Source: Kordiimonas lipolytica (lineage in GTDB: Bacteria; Pseudomonadota; Alphaproteobacteria; Sphingomonadales; Kordiimonadaceae). From it: a DNA stretch of 64,000 bases. Made by a program: the position numbers and the translations under genes. The notes beneath the pieces were generated by a model that saw nothing but the letters and a program-made list of their open reading frames with translations, made no database searches and had not been told where the DNA came from. Below are positions 8,902-18,244 of this stretch, piece by piece. The stretch lies in assembly GCF_001550065.1 (NCBI RefSeq), contig NZ_LRUB01000002.1:460882-524881 (forward strand). Reading direction: 5' to 3'. How positions within the stretch are numbered: position 1 is the first letter of the stretch; every line of letters begins with the position of its first letter.

Positions 8902-9372
8902 ATGACGCGCTCTGCTGTGTGCCGGTTGGCGATGGTTTCAATGTTTCTGCTGCTTTCCGGATGCGCGGGAAGTGGCTTTTTCTGTAAAGCGGACCATGAT
9001 GATCCGAAAGTCGCCAGCTTGATGCGCGATAGCTGCGCGGGCAACCGTGGTGCCAGCATGCAGTTGGGGTTGTGGTTCGAAGGGCATGATGACTATGAGA
9101 TGGCGGTGCGCTATTACCGCGTGGCAGCCACGCCGGATATTGGCCAGACCTTTATCTGGGTACCGCCGGCGGGTGATGTTGGCGGGTATGTCATGCCCAT
9201 CAGCACAGGGCCGGGGACACCCGGTAACGCCGAAGCGCAATATCGGCTGGGGCTGATGTACCGTGACGGCAGGGGCGTGAAGCAGAGTGTTGCGAAAGCG
9301 CGCAGCTATTTCCAGCAGGCCGCTGAACAGGGCCACGCTGACGCGAAGGCGATCCTCGCGGCTAACGGCTAG
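8902..9372 (+). CDS. Sel1-repeat lipoprotein
   Basis: This 156-residue small lipoprotein has a signal ending in LLLSGC. It carries one clear Sel1-like repeat near the C-terminus (AEAQYRLGLMYRDGRGV, then KARSYFQQAAEQGHADA) and a degenerate one around residues 50-75. Sel1 repeats are helical protein-binding modules often found in envelope proteins. The ATG follows GGGGAT. The 3' end overlaps the convergent LysR gene by 11 bases. Confidence 0.85.
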   Translation: MTRSAVCRLAMVSMFLLLSGCAGSGFFCKADHDDPKVASLMRDSCAGNRGASMQLGLWFEGHDDYEMAVRYYRVAATPDIGQTFIWVPPAGDVGGYVMPISTGPGTPGNAEAQYRLGLMYRDGRGVKQSVAKARSYFQQAAEQGHADAKAILAANG

Positions 9373-10240
9373 CTTCGCCTAAAAGCCAATCGGTGAAGGT
9401 TTTTACCTTCTTCAAGCTGCCTCGCCCTTCGGTATAGGCCAAATAGTATGCATTCCGGCTTTTCACTGGCCCGCCAAACGGGGCAATCAGGCGGCCTGTC
9501 GCCAGATCATCCGCCACATACATCAGCGGCAACACGGCCACCCCCAGGCCGGACCGCGCGGCCTCGATCATCATGGTGAAATTCTCGAACTGGGCGCCGC
9601 CGCGCGCGCCGCTGTCCGCCAGGCCCGTGCCCTCCAGCCATTCGGTCCAGGCGGTGGGGCGGGTGGTCATCAAAAGCCGGTCATAGTCATTGATGTTGGC
9701 GTCTTCCTTGCCTTTCATCAGGGCAGGGGCGACGACAGCGATGATCTCCTCACTCACCACCTTGTGGCTGGTCATGCCTGGCCAATTGCCGTCGCCATAC
9801 TGCACGGCGACATCCGCGTTCGCGGCCTTGAAGTCATCTGGCGTCAGGCCCGTGACGATGTTGAGCTGGATGTCAGGGTAGGCGGCTGTGAAGTCGCCCA
9901 GCTTCGGGATCAGCCAGCGTGAGCCGAATGTGGGCAGAAGCCCCAAGGTCAGCACGCGGTCATCTGCGCCCCAGGTGATAAGTTTCAATGTCTCATTCTC
10001 TAGCCCGGCCAGGAGGGGAGCGACCGCAGCGGCATACTGTTTGCCCGCTTCCGTGGGCACAAGGCGTTTGCGCTCGCGCCTGAAAAGGCTTTGGCGTACG
10101 AATTCCTCCAGGTTGCCGATCTGGCGGCTGACCGCGCTTTGCGTCAGGTTCAGGGCCTCGGCGGCGCGGGTGACCTGGCCGGTTTTCATGACCTGCTCAA
10201 AGCATTCAAGGGCGATCAGGCTGGGAATTCTGCGTTTCAT
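9362..10240 (-). CDS. gcdR: LysR-family regulator of the glutarate module (GcdR/GcvA-like)
   Basis: This 292-residue LysR-type transcription factor has its winged helix-turn-helix at residues 5-64 (ALECFEQVMKTGQVTRAAEALNLTQSAVSRQI, broken here by eye into its two helices) and a periplasmic-binding-like effector domain behind it. It is divergent from glutaryl-CoA dehydrogenase and its CoA-transferase, the arrangement known for gcdR-gcdH-gcdG in Pseudomonas. It therefore probably activates that pair in response to glutarate or a derivative. The effector is inferred from the neighbours. Confidence 0.85.
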   Translation of the reverse strand: MKRRIPSLIALECFEQVMKTGQVTRAAEALNLTQSAVSRQIGNLEEFVRQSLFRRERKRLVPTEAGKQYAAAVAPLLAGLENETLKLITWGADDRVLTLGLLPTFGSRWLIPKLGDFTAAYPDIQLNIVTGLTPDDFKAANADVAVQYGDGNWPGMTSHKVVSEEIIAVVAPALMKGKEDANINDYDRLLMTTRPTAWTEWLEGTGLADSGARGGAQFENFTMMIEAARSGLGVAVLPLMYVADDLATGRLIAPFGGPVKSRNAYYLAYTEGRGSLKKVKTFTDWLLGEASR

Positions 10241-10368
10241 GGCTCAGATTCATGATTATTTGTAATGATAATAGTCCGAAATGTTACTTTATGAGGCCAG
10301 AAATTACTATATACATTCACTAAATTCATTAAGTGCCCGCCCGCGCGGGCGTAGTTGAGGGAAGAATA
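10241..10368. promoter_or_regulatory. Divergent gcdR/gcdH promoter region
   Basis: This AT-rich 128-base spacer lies between the two divergent starts. It contains a dyad ATTA-TTTG-TAAT near 10256-10267, next to the LysR gene, compatible with a T-N11-A LysR box. I see no unique -35/-10 pair. Confidence 0.5.
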
Positions 10369-11544
10369 ATGTCAAAGCCAGCATTCAATTGGGAAGATCC
10401 GCTGCTCCTGGATGAGCAACTCACCGAAGACGAGCGCATGATGCGCGATGCCGCGCGTGCGTACTGCCAGGACAAGTTGATGTCCCGCATCCTTGAAGCC
10501 AACCGCCACGAGCATTTTGACCGCGAGATCATGAGCGAGCTAGGCGAGATGGGCCTTCTGGGCGCAACCCTGCCTGAAGAATATGGCGGCGCTGGCGTAT
10601 CCCATGTGGCTTATGGCCTGATTGCGCGCGAGGTTGAGCGCGTGGACAGCGGCTACCGCTCTGCCATGTCTGTGCAGTCGTCGCTGGTGATGCATCCGAT
10701 CTATGCTTACGGCAGCGAAGAGCAGCGCAAGAAATACCTGCCGAAGCTCGCAAGCGGTGAGATGGTTGGCTGCTTTGGCCTGACCGAGCCAGACCATGGT
10801 TCTGATCCGGGCGGCATGAAATCCCGTGCGGAAAAAGTGGACGGCGGCTTCAAGCTGACCGGCAACAAAATGTGGATCACTAACAGCCCGATCGCGGACA
10901 TCGCCGTTGTGTGGGCGAAGCTGGATGGCAAGATCCGCGGCTTCATCCTTGAGCGCGGCATGGAAGGCTTCTCCACGCCGAAGATCGAAGGCAAGATGAG
11001 CCTGCGCGCATCCATCACTGGCGAGATCGTGATGGACAATGTGTTCGTGCCGGAAGAAAACCTGCTGCCGAATGCAAGTGGCCTGTCTGGCCCGTTCGGG
11101 TGCCTGAACAAAGCGCGCTTCGGCATCGCCTGGGGTGCGCTTGGTGCCGCTGAGTTTTGCTGGCACGCTGCCCGCCAATATACGCTGGACCGTTCCCAGT
11201 TCGGTCGCCCGCTTGCACAGAACCAGCTGGTCCAGCAGAAGCTCGCGAATATGATGACTGAAATCACGCTTGGCCTGCAAGCCTGCCTGCGCGTTGGTCG
11301 ACTGCTGGATGAAGGCAAGTCCGCGCCAGAGAATATCTCGCTCATCAAGCGCAACAGCTGCGGCAAGGCGCTGGATATCGCCCGCATGGCGCGCGACATG
11401 CACGGCGGCAACGGCATCTCTGACGAGTTCCACGTGATCCGCCACATGGTTAACCTGGAAACAGTGAATACTTACGAAGGCACGTATGACATTCACACGT
11501 TGATCCTGGGTCGCGCACAAACCGGCCTCCAGGCCTTTATGTAA
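10369..11544 (+). CDS. gcdH: Glutaryl-CoA dehydrogenase
   Basis: This FAD enzyme oxidises and decarboxylates glutaryl-CoA to crotonyl-CoA in lysine, tryptophan and glutarate catabolism. The start at 10369 follows GAGGGAAG; the frame runs 12 codons further upstream unsupported. The 391-residue product has the diagnostic [15 protein letters not shown] segment, containing the Arg that binds the glutaryl carboxylate. The catalytic base is Glu370 in [10 protein letters not shown], matching the human enzyme's motif. The next gene, a CoA-transferase, supplies its substrate. Confidence 0.96.
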   Translation: MSKPAFNWEDPLLLDEQLTEDERMMRDAARAYCQDKLMSRILEANRHEHFDREIMSELGEMGLLGATLPEEYGGAGVSHVAYGLIAREVERVDSGYRSAMSVQSSLVMHPIYAYGSEEQRKKYLPKLASGEMVGCFGLTEPDHGSDPGGMKSRAEKVDGGFKLTGNKMWITNSPIADIAVVWAKLDGKIRGFILERGMEGFSTPKIEGKMSLRASITGEIVMDNVFVPEENLLPNASGLSGPFGCLNKARFGIAWGALGAAEFCWHAARQYTLDRSQFGRPLAQNQLVQQKLANMMTEITLGLQACLRVGRLLDEGKSAPENISLIKRNSCGKALDIARMARDMHGGNGISDEFHVIRHMVNLETVNTYEGTYDIHTLILGRAQTGLQAFM

Positions 11545-11571
11545 GCAAGTCCGAGTTCGGAGTAAGCGATT

Positions 11572-12789
11572 ATGGCAGGCCCTTTAACCGGCATCCGTGT
11601 TCTTGATCTCAGCCGCATCCTGGCCGGGCCCTGGGCAACCCAGTGTCTGGCCGATCTGGGCGCGGAGGTGATCAAAGTGGAGCGCCCCGATGTGGGCGAT
11701 GACACGCGCACCTGGGGCCCGCCATTCTTCGAGGACGGCGACAAGCCGGTCTCGGCCTATTTTATGTGCGCCAACCGGGGTAAGAAGTCTGTCACTATCG
11801 ATTTCACCAAGCCCGAAGGGCAGGCGTTGATCAAAAAACTGGCTGAAAAATCCGATATCTTGGTTGAGAATTTCAAGGTTGGCGGGCTGGCGAAATATGG
11901 TCTGGATTACGATAGCCTCAAGGCAGTCAACCCCGGCTTGATCTATTGCTCGATCACTGGCTTCGGCCAAACTGGCCCCTACAAGGACCGGCCGGGCTAT
12001 GACGCGCTTATCCAGGCGCTCGGCGGCCTTATGAGCATCACGGGCGAACCTGACGGCATGCCCGGTGGCGGACCACAAAAGGTCGGCGTGGCGGTGACGG
12101 ACCTGTTTACCGGGCTCTATAGCACCATCGGCATCCTGGGCGCGCTGCACCATAAGGCGCGGACAGGCGAAGGCCAGCATATCGATATGGCATTGATGGA
12201 CACGCAGGTGGCTGTGCTGGCGAACCAAAGCATGAATTATCTGGTCTCAGGCAAGGAGCCCAAGCGGCTTGGGACCGCGCATCCGTCGATTGTGCCGTAT
12301 CAGGTGTTCGCTTCCGCCGACGGCCATATGATGCTTGCGGTGGGCAACGACGGCCAGTTCGCACGCTTTTGTGAAGCAGCTGGCATGCCCGAGGTGGCGG
12401 CAGACCCACGCTTCAAATCGAATCCCGGACGGGTTGAGAACCGGGAGGTGCTGATCCCGATGGTGGCGGAAGCCATTGCCCGCAAAACGACAGACGAATG
12501 GATCGCGCTTCTTGAAGCCCACAATGTGCCGGGCGGCCCGATCAACACCATGGAACGCGTGTTTGATGACCCGCAGGTGGAAGCTCGCGGCATCACGCTT
12601 GCGCTCAAGGCTGAAGACGGCTCTGTCATGCCGTCCGTGGCTAATCCCATACATTATTCCGGAACCGAAATAAGCTATGACAAGGCCCCGCCAGCCCTGG
12701 GTGCGGATACAGATGCGGTGTTGGCTGATGTGCTTGGCATCACGCCTGAAAGCCTCAAACTTGTGAAAGCCACAAAGGTCCTGGGCTAG
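11572..12789 (+). CDS. gcdG: CaiB/BaiF (class III) CoA-transferase, glutarate-CoA transferase
   Basis: This family III CoA-transferase most likely activates glutarate using succinyl-CoA, feeding glutaryl-CoA dehydrogenase 27 bases upstream. The N-terminal GIRVLDLSRILAGPW motif is characteristic of the family. The catalytic Asp177 lies in VTDLFTG, and the following GILGALHHKARTGEGQ segment is typical. The 405-residue length is normal. The assignment to glutarate, rather than another dicarboxylate, rests on the operon. Its TAG stop overlaps the stop of the convergent nitrilase through a shared CTAG. Confidence 0.9.
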   Translation: MAGPLTGIRVLDLSRILAGPWATQCLADLGAEVIKVERPDVGDDTRTWGPPFFEDGDKPVSAYFMCANRGKKSVTIDFTKPEGQALIKKLAEKSDILVENFKVGGLAKYGLDYDSLKAVNPGLIYCSITGFGQTGPYKDRPGYDALIQALGGLMSITGEPDGMPGGGPQKVGVAVTDLFTGLYSTIGILGALHHKARTGEGQHIDMALMDTQVAVLANQSMNYLVSGKEPKRLGTAHPSIVPYQVFASADGHMMLAVGNDGQFARFCEAAGMPEVAADPRFKSNPGRVENREVLIPMVAEAIARKTTDEWIALLEAHNVPGGPINTMERVFDDPQVEARGITLALKAEDGSVMPSVANPIHYSGTEISYDKAPPALGADTDAVLADVLGITPESLKLVKATKVLG

Positions 12790-13760
12790 TCTTCGCCGAA
12801 TGTAACACCCGGCATCGCCCGGGTGTTGACCTTCAGCTCAAATACATCAGGGCGGCTATAGTGGCCGTCTGTATCCAGTGCCTGGCATTCCTCAAGCTGC
12901 TTTGCCATATCAACTTCCCCCATCACAAGGCCGGTGCGACCATAAACCGGATCCGCGATATAGCTGCCATCAGCGGCAATGATCGCGCTGCCGCCGGTGT
13001 GGATTTGTGTGTCATCGTCTCCCGGCATGGAGGCCAGCAAAGATTCGGCTTCAGGGGCGTTTACGGCCAGCGAGTGAAACCCCGCCATCACATCTGCCTT
13101 GGTGATCACGGCACCCGCGGCGGCCACGGCGCAGCGGCCCTCAAACGCATAGTGGCGGCTGGCCACATGGTTCATTTCCTTCACCATGGGCCACTGGGCA
13201 ATATGGATGGCCTCGCCTTTCGCATGCATGGCAGCGCGTGCAAGCGGCATCCAGTGTTCCCAGCATATCAGCCCGCCAAGGGTGCCCCACGGCGTGTCGA
13301 CGGTGGCGAGCGTGGAACCATCTCCCCATCCCCACACCAGCTTTTCGGTATAGGTGGGCATCAGCTTGCGGTGCGGCACTGGGTTTCCTGCGCCCGGCAT
13401 GAAATAGAGCGTGCTGTTATAAAGCGTGTTGCCGATCCGCTCATGCGCCCCCATGACCATGTAGGTACCTAAGCGGTCGCAGCTTTCCTGCAGGCGTGCC
13501 AGATGGTCGTCGCCAAGCTGGACGCTGTTTTCCGCCAGCAGGCGAAACAGGGTCTTGGCGCCCGGGTCATCCCAGAGGCCTGCGCCAGGCGCAAAATCAA
13601 GCCACACTGGGTAGCCGGGCAGCCAGGTTTCCGGGAACACGATGATGTTGGCGCTGGCCTTCGCGGCCTCTTCCATATGTGTGATGGCTTTTTCCACACT
13701 GGCGGAAAGGTTCAGGAAAACAGGGGCTTCCTGCACGATGGCGATGGTTGGGTTGGTCAC
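12786..13760 (-). CDS. Nitrilase / carbon-nitrogen hydrolase
   Basis: This nitrilase-superfamily hydrolase converts nitriles to carboxylic acids and ammonia. The catalytic triad is visible with the GTG start at 13760: Glu44 in FPETWLPG, Lys132 in HRKLMPTY and Cys166 in LICWEHW. CWEH and the 324-residue length match branch-1 aliphatic/aromatic nitrilases rather than amidases. The GTG follows AAGGAA. The open frame continues upstream into the autotransporter gene, but that part is a shadow. The gene starts 10 bases after the subtilase stop on the same strand, so the two are probably co-transcribed. The physiological nitrile is unknown. Confidence 0.9.
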   Translation of the reverse strand: MTNPTIAIVQEAPVFLNLSASVEKAITHMEEAAKASANIIVFPETWLPGYPVWLDFAPGAGLWDDPGAKTLFRLLAENSVQLGDDHLARLQESCDRLGTYMVMGAHERIGNTLYNSTLYFMPGAGNPVPHRKLMPTYTEKLVWGWGDGSTLATVDTPWGTLGGLICWEHWMPLARAAMHAKGEAIHIAQWPMVKEMNHVASRHYAFEGRCAVAAAGAVITKADVMAGFHSLAVNAPEAESLLASMPGDDDTQIHTGGSAIIAADGSYIADPVYGRTGLVMGEVDMAKQLEECQALDTDGHYSRPDVFELKVNTRAMPGVTFGED

Positions 13761-13770
13761 AATGTTTTCC

Positions 13771-16143
13771 TTAGAATGATTTGGACAGGCCAATAAGAAG
13801 GAGGGTGTCGCTAACGTCCGCGACGTGGCCTGCATTAAAGCGCTGACCCGCGTTGGCCTCAAGGAACCAGCCGCCCAATTGCGTGCGGTAGGCCAGTTCA
13901 AGCGCCAGTTCGCGTGATGAGGGTGTCAGCGATAGCTGCCGTTCCTTGAATAGCACATTGCCATCAATGTCCAGCCTGTCGCCGACAGTGAGGTGCGCGT
14001 TCGCACTTTCAACCCTGAGGGGCTGATGCAGGGTCAGGCTCAGCTGGTCGGTGTCTGTCATAACATCCATGGCTGTCAGCCGCGCCGTGAAGCTGGTGCC
14101 CAAAATGGTGCCAACATCGTCAAAAAGGCTACCGGTATGTGCACTGGTTCTGGTCATCGTCGCGGTGCCGCTCACGCTGGCGCTGATGCGGTCCGAGACA
14201 AACCATGTGCCGCTTGCGCCAAGCCAGGTGGTGTCTGCGCCGCCTGCAAGTGCCAGGCTGCCTGCTGACCGACTGCCGAGCACGCTGCTGTCCTCATGCG
14301 ATAGCCCGGCTTCAAGCGCCCAGCTCGCGCTGGTGGTGAAATGTTCGAACCGTGCGCCCACGGACTGTGTGCGGCTATCGTCTCTGAAGGCCTTGACCGG
14401 ATGACGGTCCGTGCCGCTATCCTGATCGAGCGACAAGCCAACCCATACCATGCTGTTCTTGCCCACCGGCTGGCCGACTGCCATGTAGCTGCCACCGCCA
14501 CCAGGTAAGGGGCTGCTGTTTGCATCGGTAACCGACAGGGTTTGTCCCGTGCGGTAATCCACCGGCTGACGCCGGAGCGCGTCAGTAAGGCTGCGACCTG
14601 TGCCGATGACCCAGGTCGTGTTGCCCAGCGTGCCTGTAAATTCAAAGCTGGCGTCGATGGTGGGATCGAAGCTCTGTTCGGCCTGACCTGTCAGGGCAAA
14701 GGTGGGCGCAAAGTCCCTGTCGCGTGCCAGTGAATAATTCAGCGCCATGCCGCCAAGGCCCAGGCTGCTGGCCTGCTGGTCACGCCGCAGGTTCAGTGCG
14801 CCCTCCAGTAGACGCTTGTTGGTACTGGCCTGCACGAGGCCTGACGCGTCCATCTGGAAATCGCGGCCGTAGCTATCAAGGATCATGATGTCTTTAAGCC
14901 CGGCATGCAGCCCAGCTGCGTCACCGAAAGCACTGCCCAGCAGGATGGCGGCGTCGGCGACAGGTTGCGCACCTGCCTTGACAGCAACCTTGGCTTGCCC
15001 CACAGGCTGAAGTGCCGCATCCAGGTTCAAAAGCCCTTGGCCGTATATATTGTCGACCCCGGCTTCACCCAGGTCGGTGGCTGTCTCAAACAGAATGTCC
15101 GCAACTTCACGGCCAGTCAGACTGGGCCAGCGATCAAGGATGAGGGCCGCGGCACCTGTGATGTGTGGCGCGGAAAAACTTGTACCGCTTAGAAAATAGA
15201 GCCCGGGGCCATTGGCTTCCGTATTCCATGGTGCAACGATCTTTTCGCCTGGCGCAACCAGATAGTGAAAGCGGGCAATGCCGTCACCTGCACGGTCAGA
15301 GAAGTCTGAAATTTCGAGGTTTTCATCCACTGAACCCGCAAGGATCAGCGCGCCCTTGCCATTGTTCAGGATGCCCCTTTCCACAAGCCGGTCAATGGCG
15401 TTGAGGTTTGATAGTGACGGCTCTGGATCATAGTTGTTGCCAGCGGAACTGACAATCAGCGCACCCGCTTCGATGGCGGTGGTTTCAAATTCAAGGGTAT
15501 AGCGCTCATCCACGTCCGGTAGGTTGCTCACCACGTCATCTTCATCGAAACCAAGCGATTTGTTGATCACTCTCGCGCCATTTTCATAGGCGTAAAGATA
15601 AGGGTTGGAAACGGTATAGAGAATGCCGTTCGACCTCTCCTGATAGCTGCGAACGCCCGAGAAAAAGTCCACCGCGATCACTTCGGCGTCATAGGCCACG
15701 CCGTGGGTGTCAGCATCGTTCTTGATACCGGCCGCCACTACAGCCACGGCTTGGCCATGCGGTTGAGTGGATGCGGGCTTGTCAAACTGGGCTTCGTAGA
15801 TTGCGCGTAGGTCTGGGTCTATGCCGCGGCTGGCACTGTGGAAGTTCACCTCATTTGAGGCGAAATTGAAATTGAAATCCACCAGCCCGATGGTGACACC
15901 GTCGCCGGTGTAGCCCTTGGCATAGGCGCTGGCTGCGTTGATGGCCTCAAGTCCCCAGGATCGATCATATTCCTCAGTTTTAAAGTCTTCGGGGTTTCCG
16001 TCCAGCGGGGGCTGTTCGGGTGGCTCTACAATCGTCGGAATGACGGGAACCAGCCTTGGCGAGCTGGACCCTCCACACGCTGCCAAGGTTGTGGATAAGG
16101 CTATAAGCCCGACCAGATTGAGCCAACTGATGCGACGCAGCAT
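13771..16143 (-). CDS. Subtilase autotransporter lipoprotein (NalP/SphB1-like)
   Basis: This 790-residue S8 serine protease is predicted to pass through the outer membrane by its own C-terminal barrel. A lipoprotein signal ends at Cys23 (LAAC), followed by a Gly/Ser/Pro-rich linker. The triad is Asp89 (GLVDFNF), His129 (PHGQAVA) and Ser322 (GTSFSAP), with the oxyanion Asn in SSAGNN. Residues of about 520-790 form alternating beta strands ending in phenylalanine (LLLIGLSKSF), as in type V secretion barrels. Lipidated subtilase autotransporters process other surface proteins in Neisseria and Bordetella. Substrates here are unknown. Confidence 0.92.
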   Translation of the reverse strand: MLRRISWLNLVGLIALSTTLAACGGSSSPRLVPVIPTIVEPPEQPPLDGNPEDFKTEEYDRSWGLEAINAASAYAKGYTGDGVTIGLVDFNFNFASNEVNFHSASRGIDPDLRAIYEAQFDKPASTQPHGQAVAVVAAGIKNDADTHGVAYDAEVIAVDFFSGVRSYQERSNGILYTVSNPYLYAYENGARVINKSLGFDEDDVVSNLPDVDERYTLEFETTAIEAGALIVSSAGNNYDPEPSLSNLNAIDRLVERGILNNGKGALILAGSVDENLEISDFSDRAGDGIARFHYLVAPGEKIVAPWNTEANGPGLYFLSGTSFSAPHITGAAALILDRWPSLTGREVADILFETATDLGEAGVDNIYGQGLLNLDAALQPVGQAKVAVKAGAQPVADAAILLGSAFGDAAGLHAGLKDIMILDSYGRDFQMDASGLVQASTNKRLLEGALNLRRDQQASSLGLGGMALNYSLARDRDFAPTFALTGQAEQSFDPTIDASFEFTGTLGNTTWVIGTGRSLTDALRRQPVDYRTGQTLSVTDANSSPLPGGGGSYMAVGQPVGKNSMVWVGLSLDQDSGTDRHPVKAFRDDSRTQSVGARFEHFTTSASWALEAGLSHEDSSVLGSRSAGSLALAGGADTTWLGASGTWFVSDRISASVSGTATMTRTSAHTGSLFDDVGTILGTSFTARLTAMDVMTDTDQLSLTLHQPLRVESANAHLTVGDRLDIDGNVLFKERQLSLTPSSRELALELAYRTQLGGWFLEANAGQRFNAGHVADVSDTLLLIGLSKSF

Positions 16144-16324
16144 ACGGTTCCCCTTTAACCCGCTTCCTACCCTGTAACTTTAGATGAATAAAAGCCTTGC
16201 ACAAGCCAGCTGAACAAAATTTGAATGAACTCCAATGCCTACTACACGAATAGTTGACGCTGTCTTGAAGTGCGCCTCCGCATCTCCGCTGATAGACAAA
16301 CAAAAGCACAGACAGGAGCATACC

Positions 16325-16783
16325 ATGAAGCGCATTATACCATTATTGGCCGCGATCATATTCGTTACAGCCCGTCCCGCTTGGGCCGGGGAGGACCCCA
16401 TCTATACCGGCATTTTTAATAACCGGGCCGCGGGCGGCTATGATGTGGTGTCCTATTTTACGGACGGCACGGCGGAAAAAGGCAGCAAGAAATATCAGAC
16501 AGACTATATGGGCGCAGAATGGCGGTTCACATCAGAAGACCATCTCAATGCGTTCCTGGCTGAGCCCACAAAGTATGCGCCGCAGTATGGTGGATACTGC
16601 GCCTGGGCCATGGCACGTGGGTACACAGCGAAAGGGGACCCCGAGCAGTGGCGGATCGTGGATGGGAAGCTCTACCTGAACTATGACGCGTCAGTGAAGG
16701 CCAAATGGGAAGCCGACATACCGGGATTTATAACGAAAGCTGATGTGAACTATCCCAAGCTCGTGGACCTGGAGGAGAATTGA
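16325..16783 (+). CDS. Exported YHS-domain protein
   Basis: This 152-residue protein has a cleavable signal (ending ARPAWA) and a YHS-like core: YTGIFNNRAAGGYDVVSYF, the strand WRFTSEDHLNAFLAEP and YGGYCAWAMARG. YHS domains are associated with metal binding, often copper or heavy metals. The start at 16325 follows GACAGGAG; the open frame runs 30 codons upstream without support. The stop overlaps the ribosome site region of the next gene, and only 2 bases separate the two genes, so they are translationally coupled. Confidence 0.85.
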   Translation: MKRIIPLLAAIIFVTARPAWAGEDPIYTGIFNNRAAGGYDVVSYFTDGTAEKGSKKYQTDYMGAEWRFTSEDHLNAFLAEPTKYAPQYGGYCAWAMARGYTAKGDPEQWRIVDGKLYLNYDASVKAKWEADIPGFITKADVNYPKLVDLEEN

Positions 16784-16785
16784 GA

Positions 16786-17280
16786 ATGCGGATTTCGCAC
16801 TATCTGGCCGGTATCTGGCTCCTGGTGGCAGGCGCTGCCCCAATTGTGGTCGCCGAGGCGCCGACCCTGGGGGTCAATCATATCGGGCTTGCGGTGTCAA
16901 AACTTGATGCGTCGGCATCCTTTTTCGTCGATACGCTCGGTTGGCGCCGGGCCGGTGGCGACCCTGACTATCCAGCGATATTCGTCACCGACGGCAAGGC
17001 GTTTGTTACATTATGGCAGGTGGAAAATCCGTTGGAAGCCGTGCCATTCAACCGCATGAAAAATGTCGGCCTGCATCATATGGCCATGACCATGGAAAGC
17101 CTGGAAGCGCTTCATGCCCTGCATGCGAAGCTTTTGCAGACAGAGGGTGTCACCATAGAGTTCGCTCCGGAATTCATGGGGCAGGGGCCCACCACGCATA
17201 TGATGATCCGCGATCCTTCGGGCCTGCGGCTGGAGTTTGTTGTACCCGCCAGCCGGATGCCCAAGGCGGAAGGCGAGTAA
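16786..17280 (+). CDS. Exported VOC/glyoxalase-fold protein
   Basis: This 164-residue vicinal-oxygen-chelate protein has a signal peptide (YLAGIWLLVAGAAPIVVAEA), unusual for the family. The paired beta-alpha-beta modules are visible from LGVNHIGLAVSKLDAS to DPSGLRLEFV. Candidate metal ligands are His in NHIGL, His in LHHMAM and Glu in RLEFV, which suggests a metal-dependent enzyme. It is coupled to the exported YHS gene, so both probably act in the periplasm on a common metal-linked process. The substrate is unknown. Confidence 0.85.
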   Translation: MRISHYLAGIWLLVAGAAPIVVAEAPTLGVNHIGLAVSKLDASASFFVDTLGWRRAGGDPDYPAIFVTDGKAFVTLWQVENPLEAVPFNRMKNVGLHHMAMTMESLEALHALHAKLLQTEGVTIEFAPEFMGQGPTTHMMIRDPSGLRLEFVVPASRMPKAEGE

Positions 17281-17283
17281 ACG

Positions 17284-18048
17284 TCAGGTCCATTCACCTT
17301 CGGTTGGGATCTTGATTGTCGTGCCGCAATGTTTACAGTGCACGGCGTCCGGGTCATGCCGGTTCAGACCGCAGGTTTCGCAAGCATATTGCACCTTTGT
17401 AGGCCTGAAGATTGTTTGTACCAGGCGCAGGAACAAAGCCACGCCAAACACCATGATGATCACAGACACCATGCGGCCCAGTGTATCGTCCATGGTGATG
17501 TCGCCAAAGCCTGTGGTCGTCAGGGTCGCAACTGTATAGTAAAGCGCGTCCAGATAGTTGTTGATGGACGCGTTCCGCCCCGCTTCTAGCACATACACAA
17601 CGGCAGTGATGACAAACACGAAAATGGCAAGGTTGACGCTTGAAAGGATAACCTGCTCATTCTGCCGGAACCAGGAGGATTCCTGCCGTATGGTCTTCAG
17701 CATATGGTAGCTGCGCATCAGGCGGAGCATGCGCACCACGCGCAGGAAGCCAAGGTTGTCGATGAAGAGCGGGGCAATCAGCGAAAAGATCACGATCAGG
17801 TCTGCGAGCGAACTGAAGCTGACAAGGAAGCGCAGCTTACGGCGCGCGATATAAAGCCGGGCGGAAAACTCCACAAGCAGGAATAGGGCGATACTGTAGT
17901 CGATGATATACGTGGCGAGGCCACGCTCCAGCAGCGATGACAGGATGAAAAAGGCGATTGTCAGCAGATCCAATGCCAACAAGGCCAGTCGAAAGCGGTG
18001 AGCCCGTTGATCTGCCCCGAAATATAGATGTGCCAGTTTTTCTTTCAC
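17284..18048 (-). CDS. VIC-superfamily ion channel with C-terminal zinc ribbon
   Basis: This 254-residue voltage-gated-type cation channel subunit has S1-S4-like helices, including a charged segment (LRVVRMLRLMRSYHML) that resembles a voltage sensor. The pore carries the selectivity filter TTTGFGD, indicating potassium preference. The last transmembrane helix is followed by a compact CETC-(13)-CKHC zinc-ribbon motif at the C-terminus, which suggests a cytosolic metal-bound module. It converges on the exported VOC gene with a 3-base gap and diverges from gamma-glutamyltransferase. Confidence 0.9.
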   Translation of the reverse strand: MKEKLAHLYFGADQRAHRFRLALLALDLLTIAFFILSSLLERGLATYIIDYSIALFLLVEFSARLYIARRKLRFLVSFSSLADLIVIFSLIAPLFIDNLGFLRVVRMLRLMRSYHMLKTIRQESSWFRQNEQVILSSVNLAIFVFVITAVVYVLEAGRNASINNYLDALYYTVATLTTTGFGDITMDDTLGRMVSVIIMVFGVALFLRLVQTIFRPTKVQYACETCGLNRHDPDAVHCKHCGTTIKIPTEGEWT

Positions 18049-18244
18049 CCTGGTTCCTCCCTTGGACGAGCTTGTGCGGGCTGTTCGCGCTAGCAGAAAC
18101 CTGCCCCATCAGAGCGAACCCTGCAAGTGTCTTGGCGCTGTCCTAGTGCTGCGATTGACGGGCTGCGGCATTGAACGATACACTCCCAACACATCTGGGA
18201 AGTTCGTCAAATATACGGGACAGCCGTATCAGAGGGAGTTTTGT

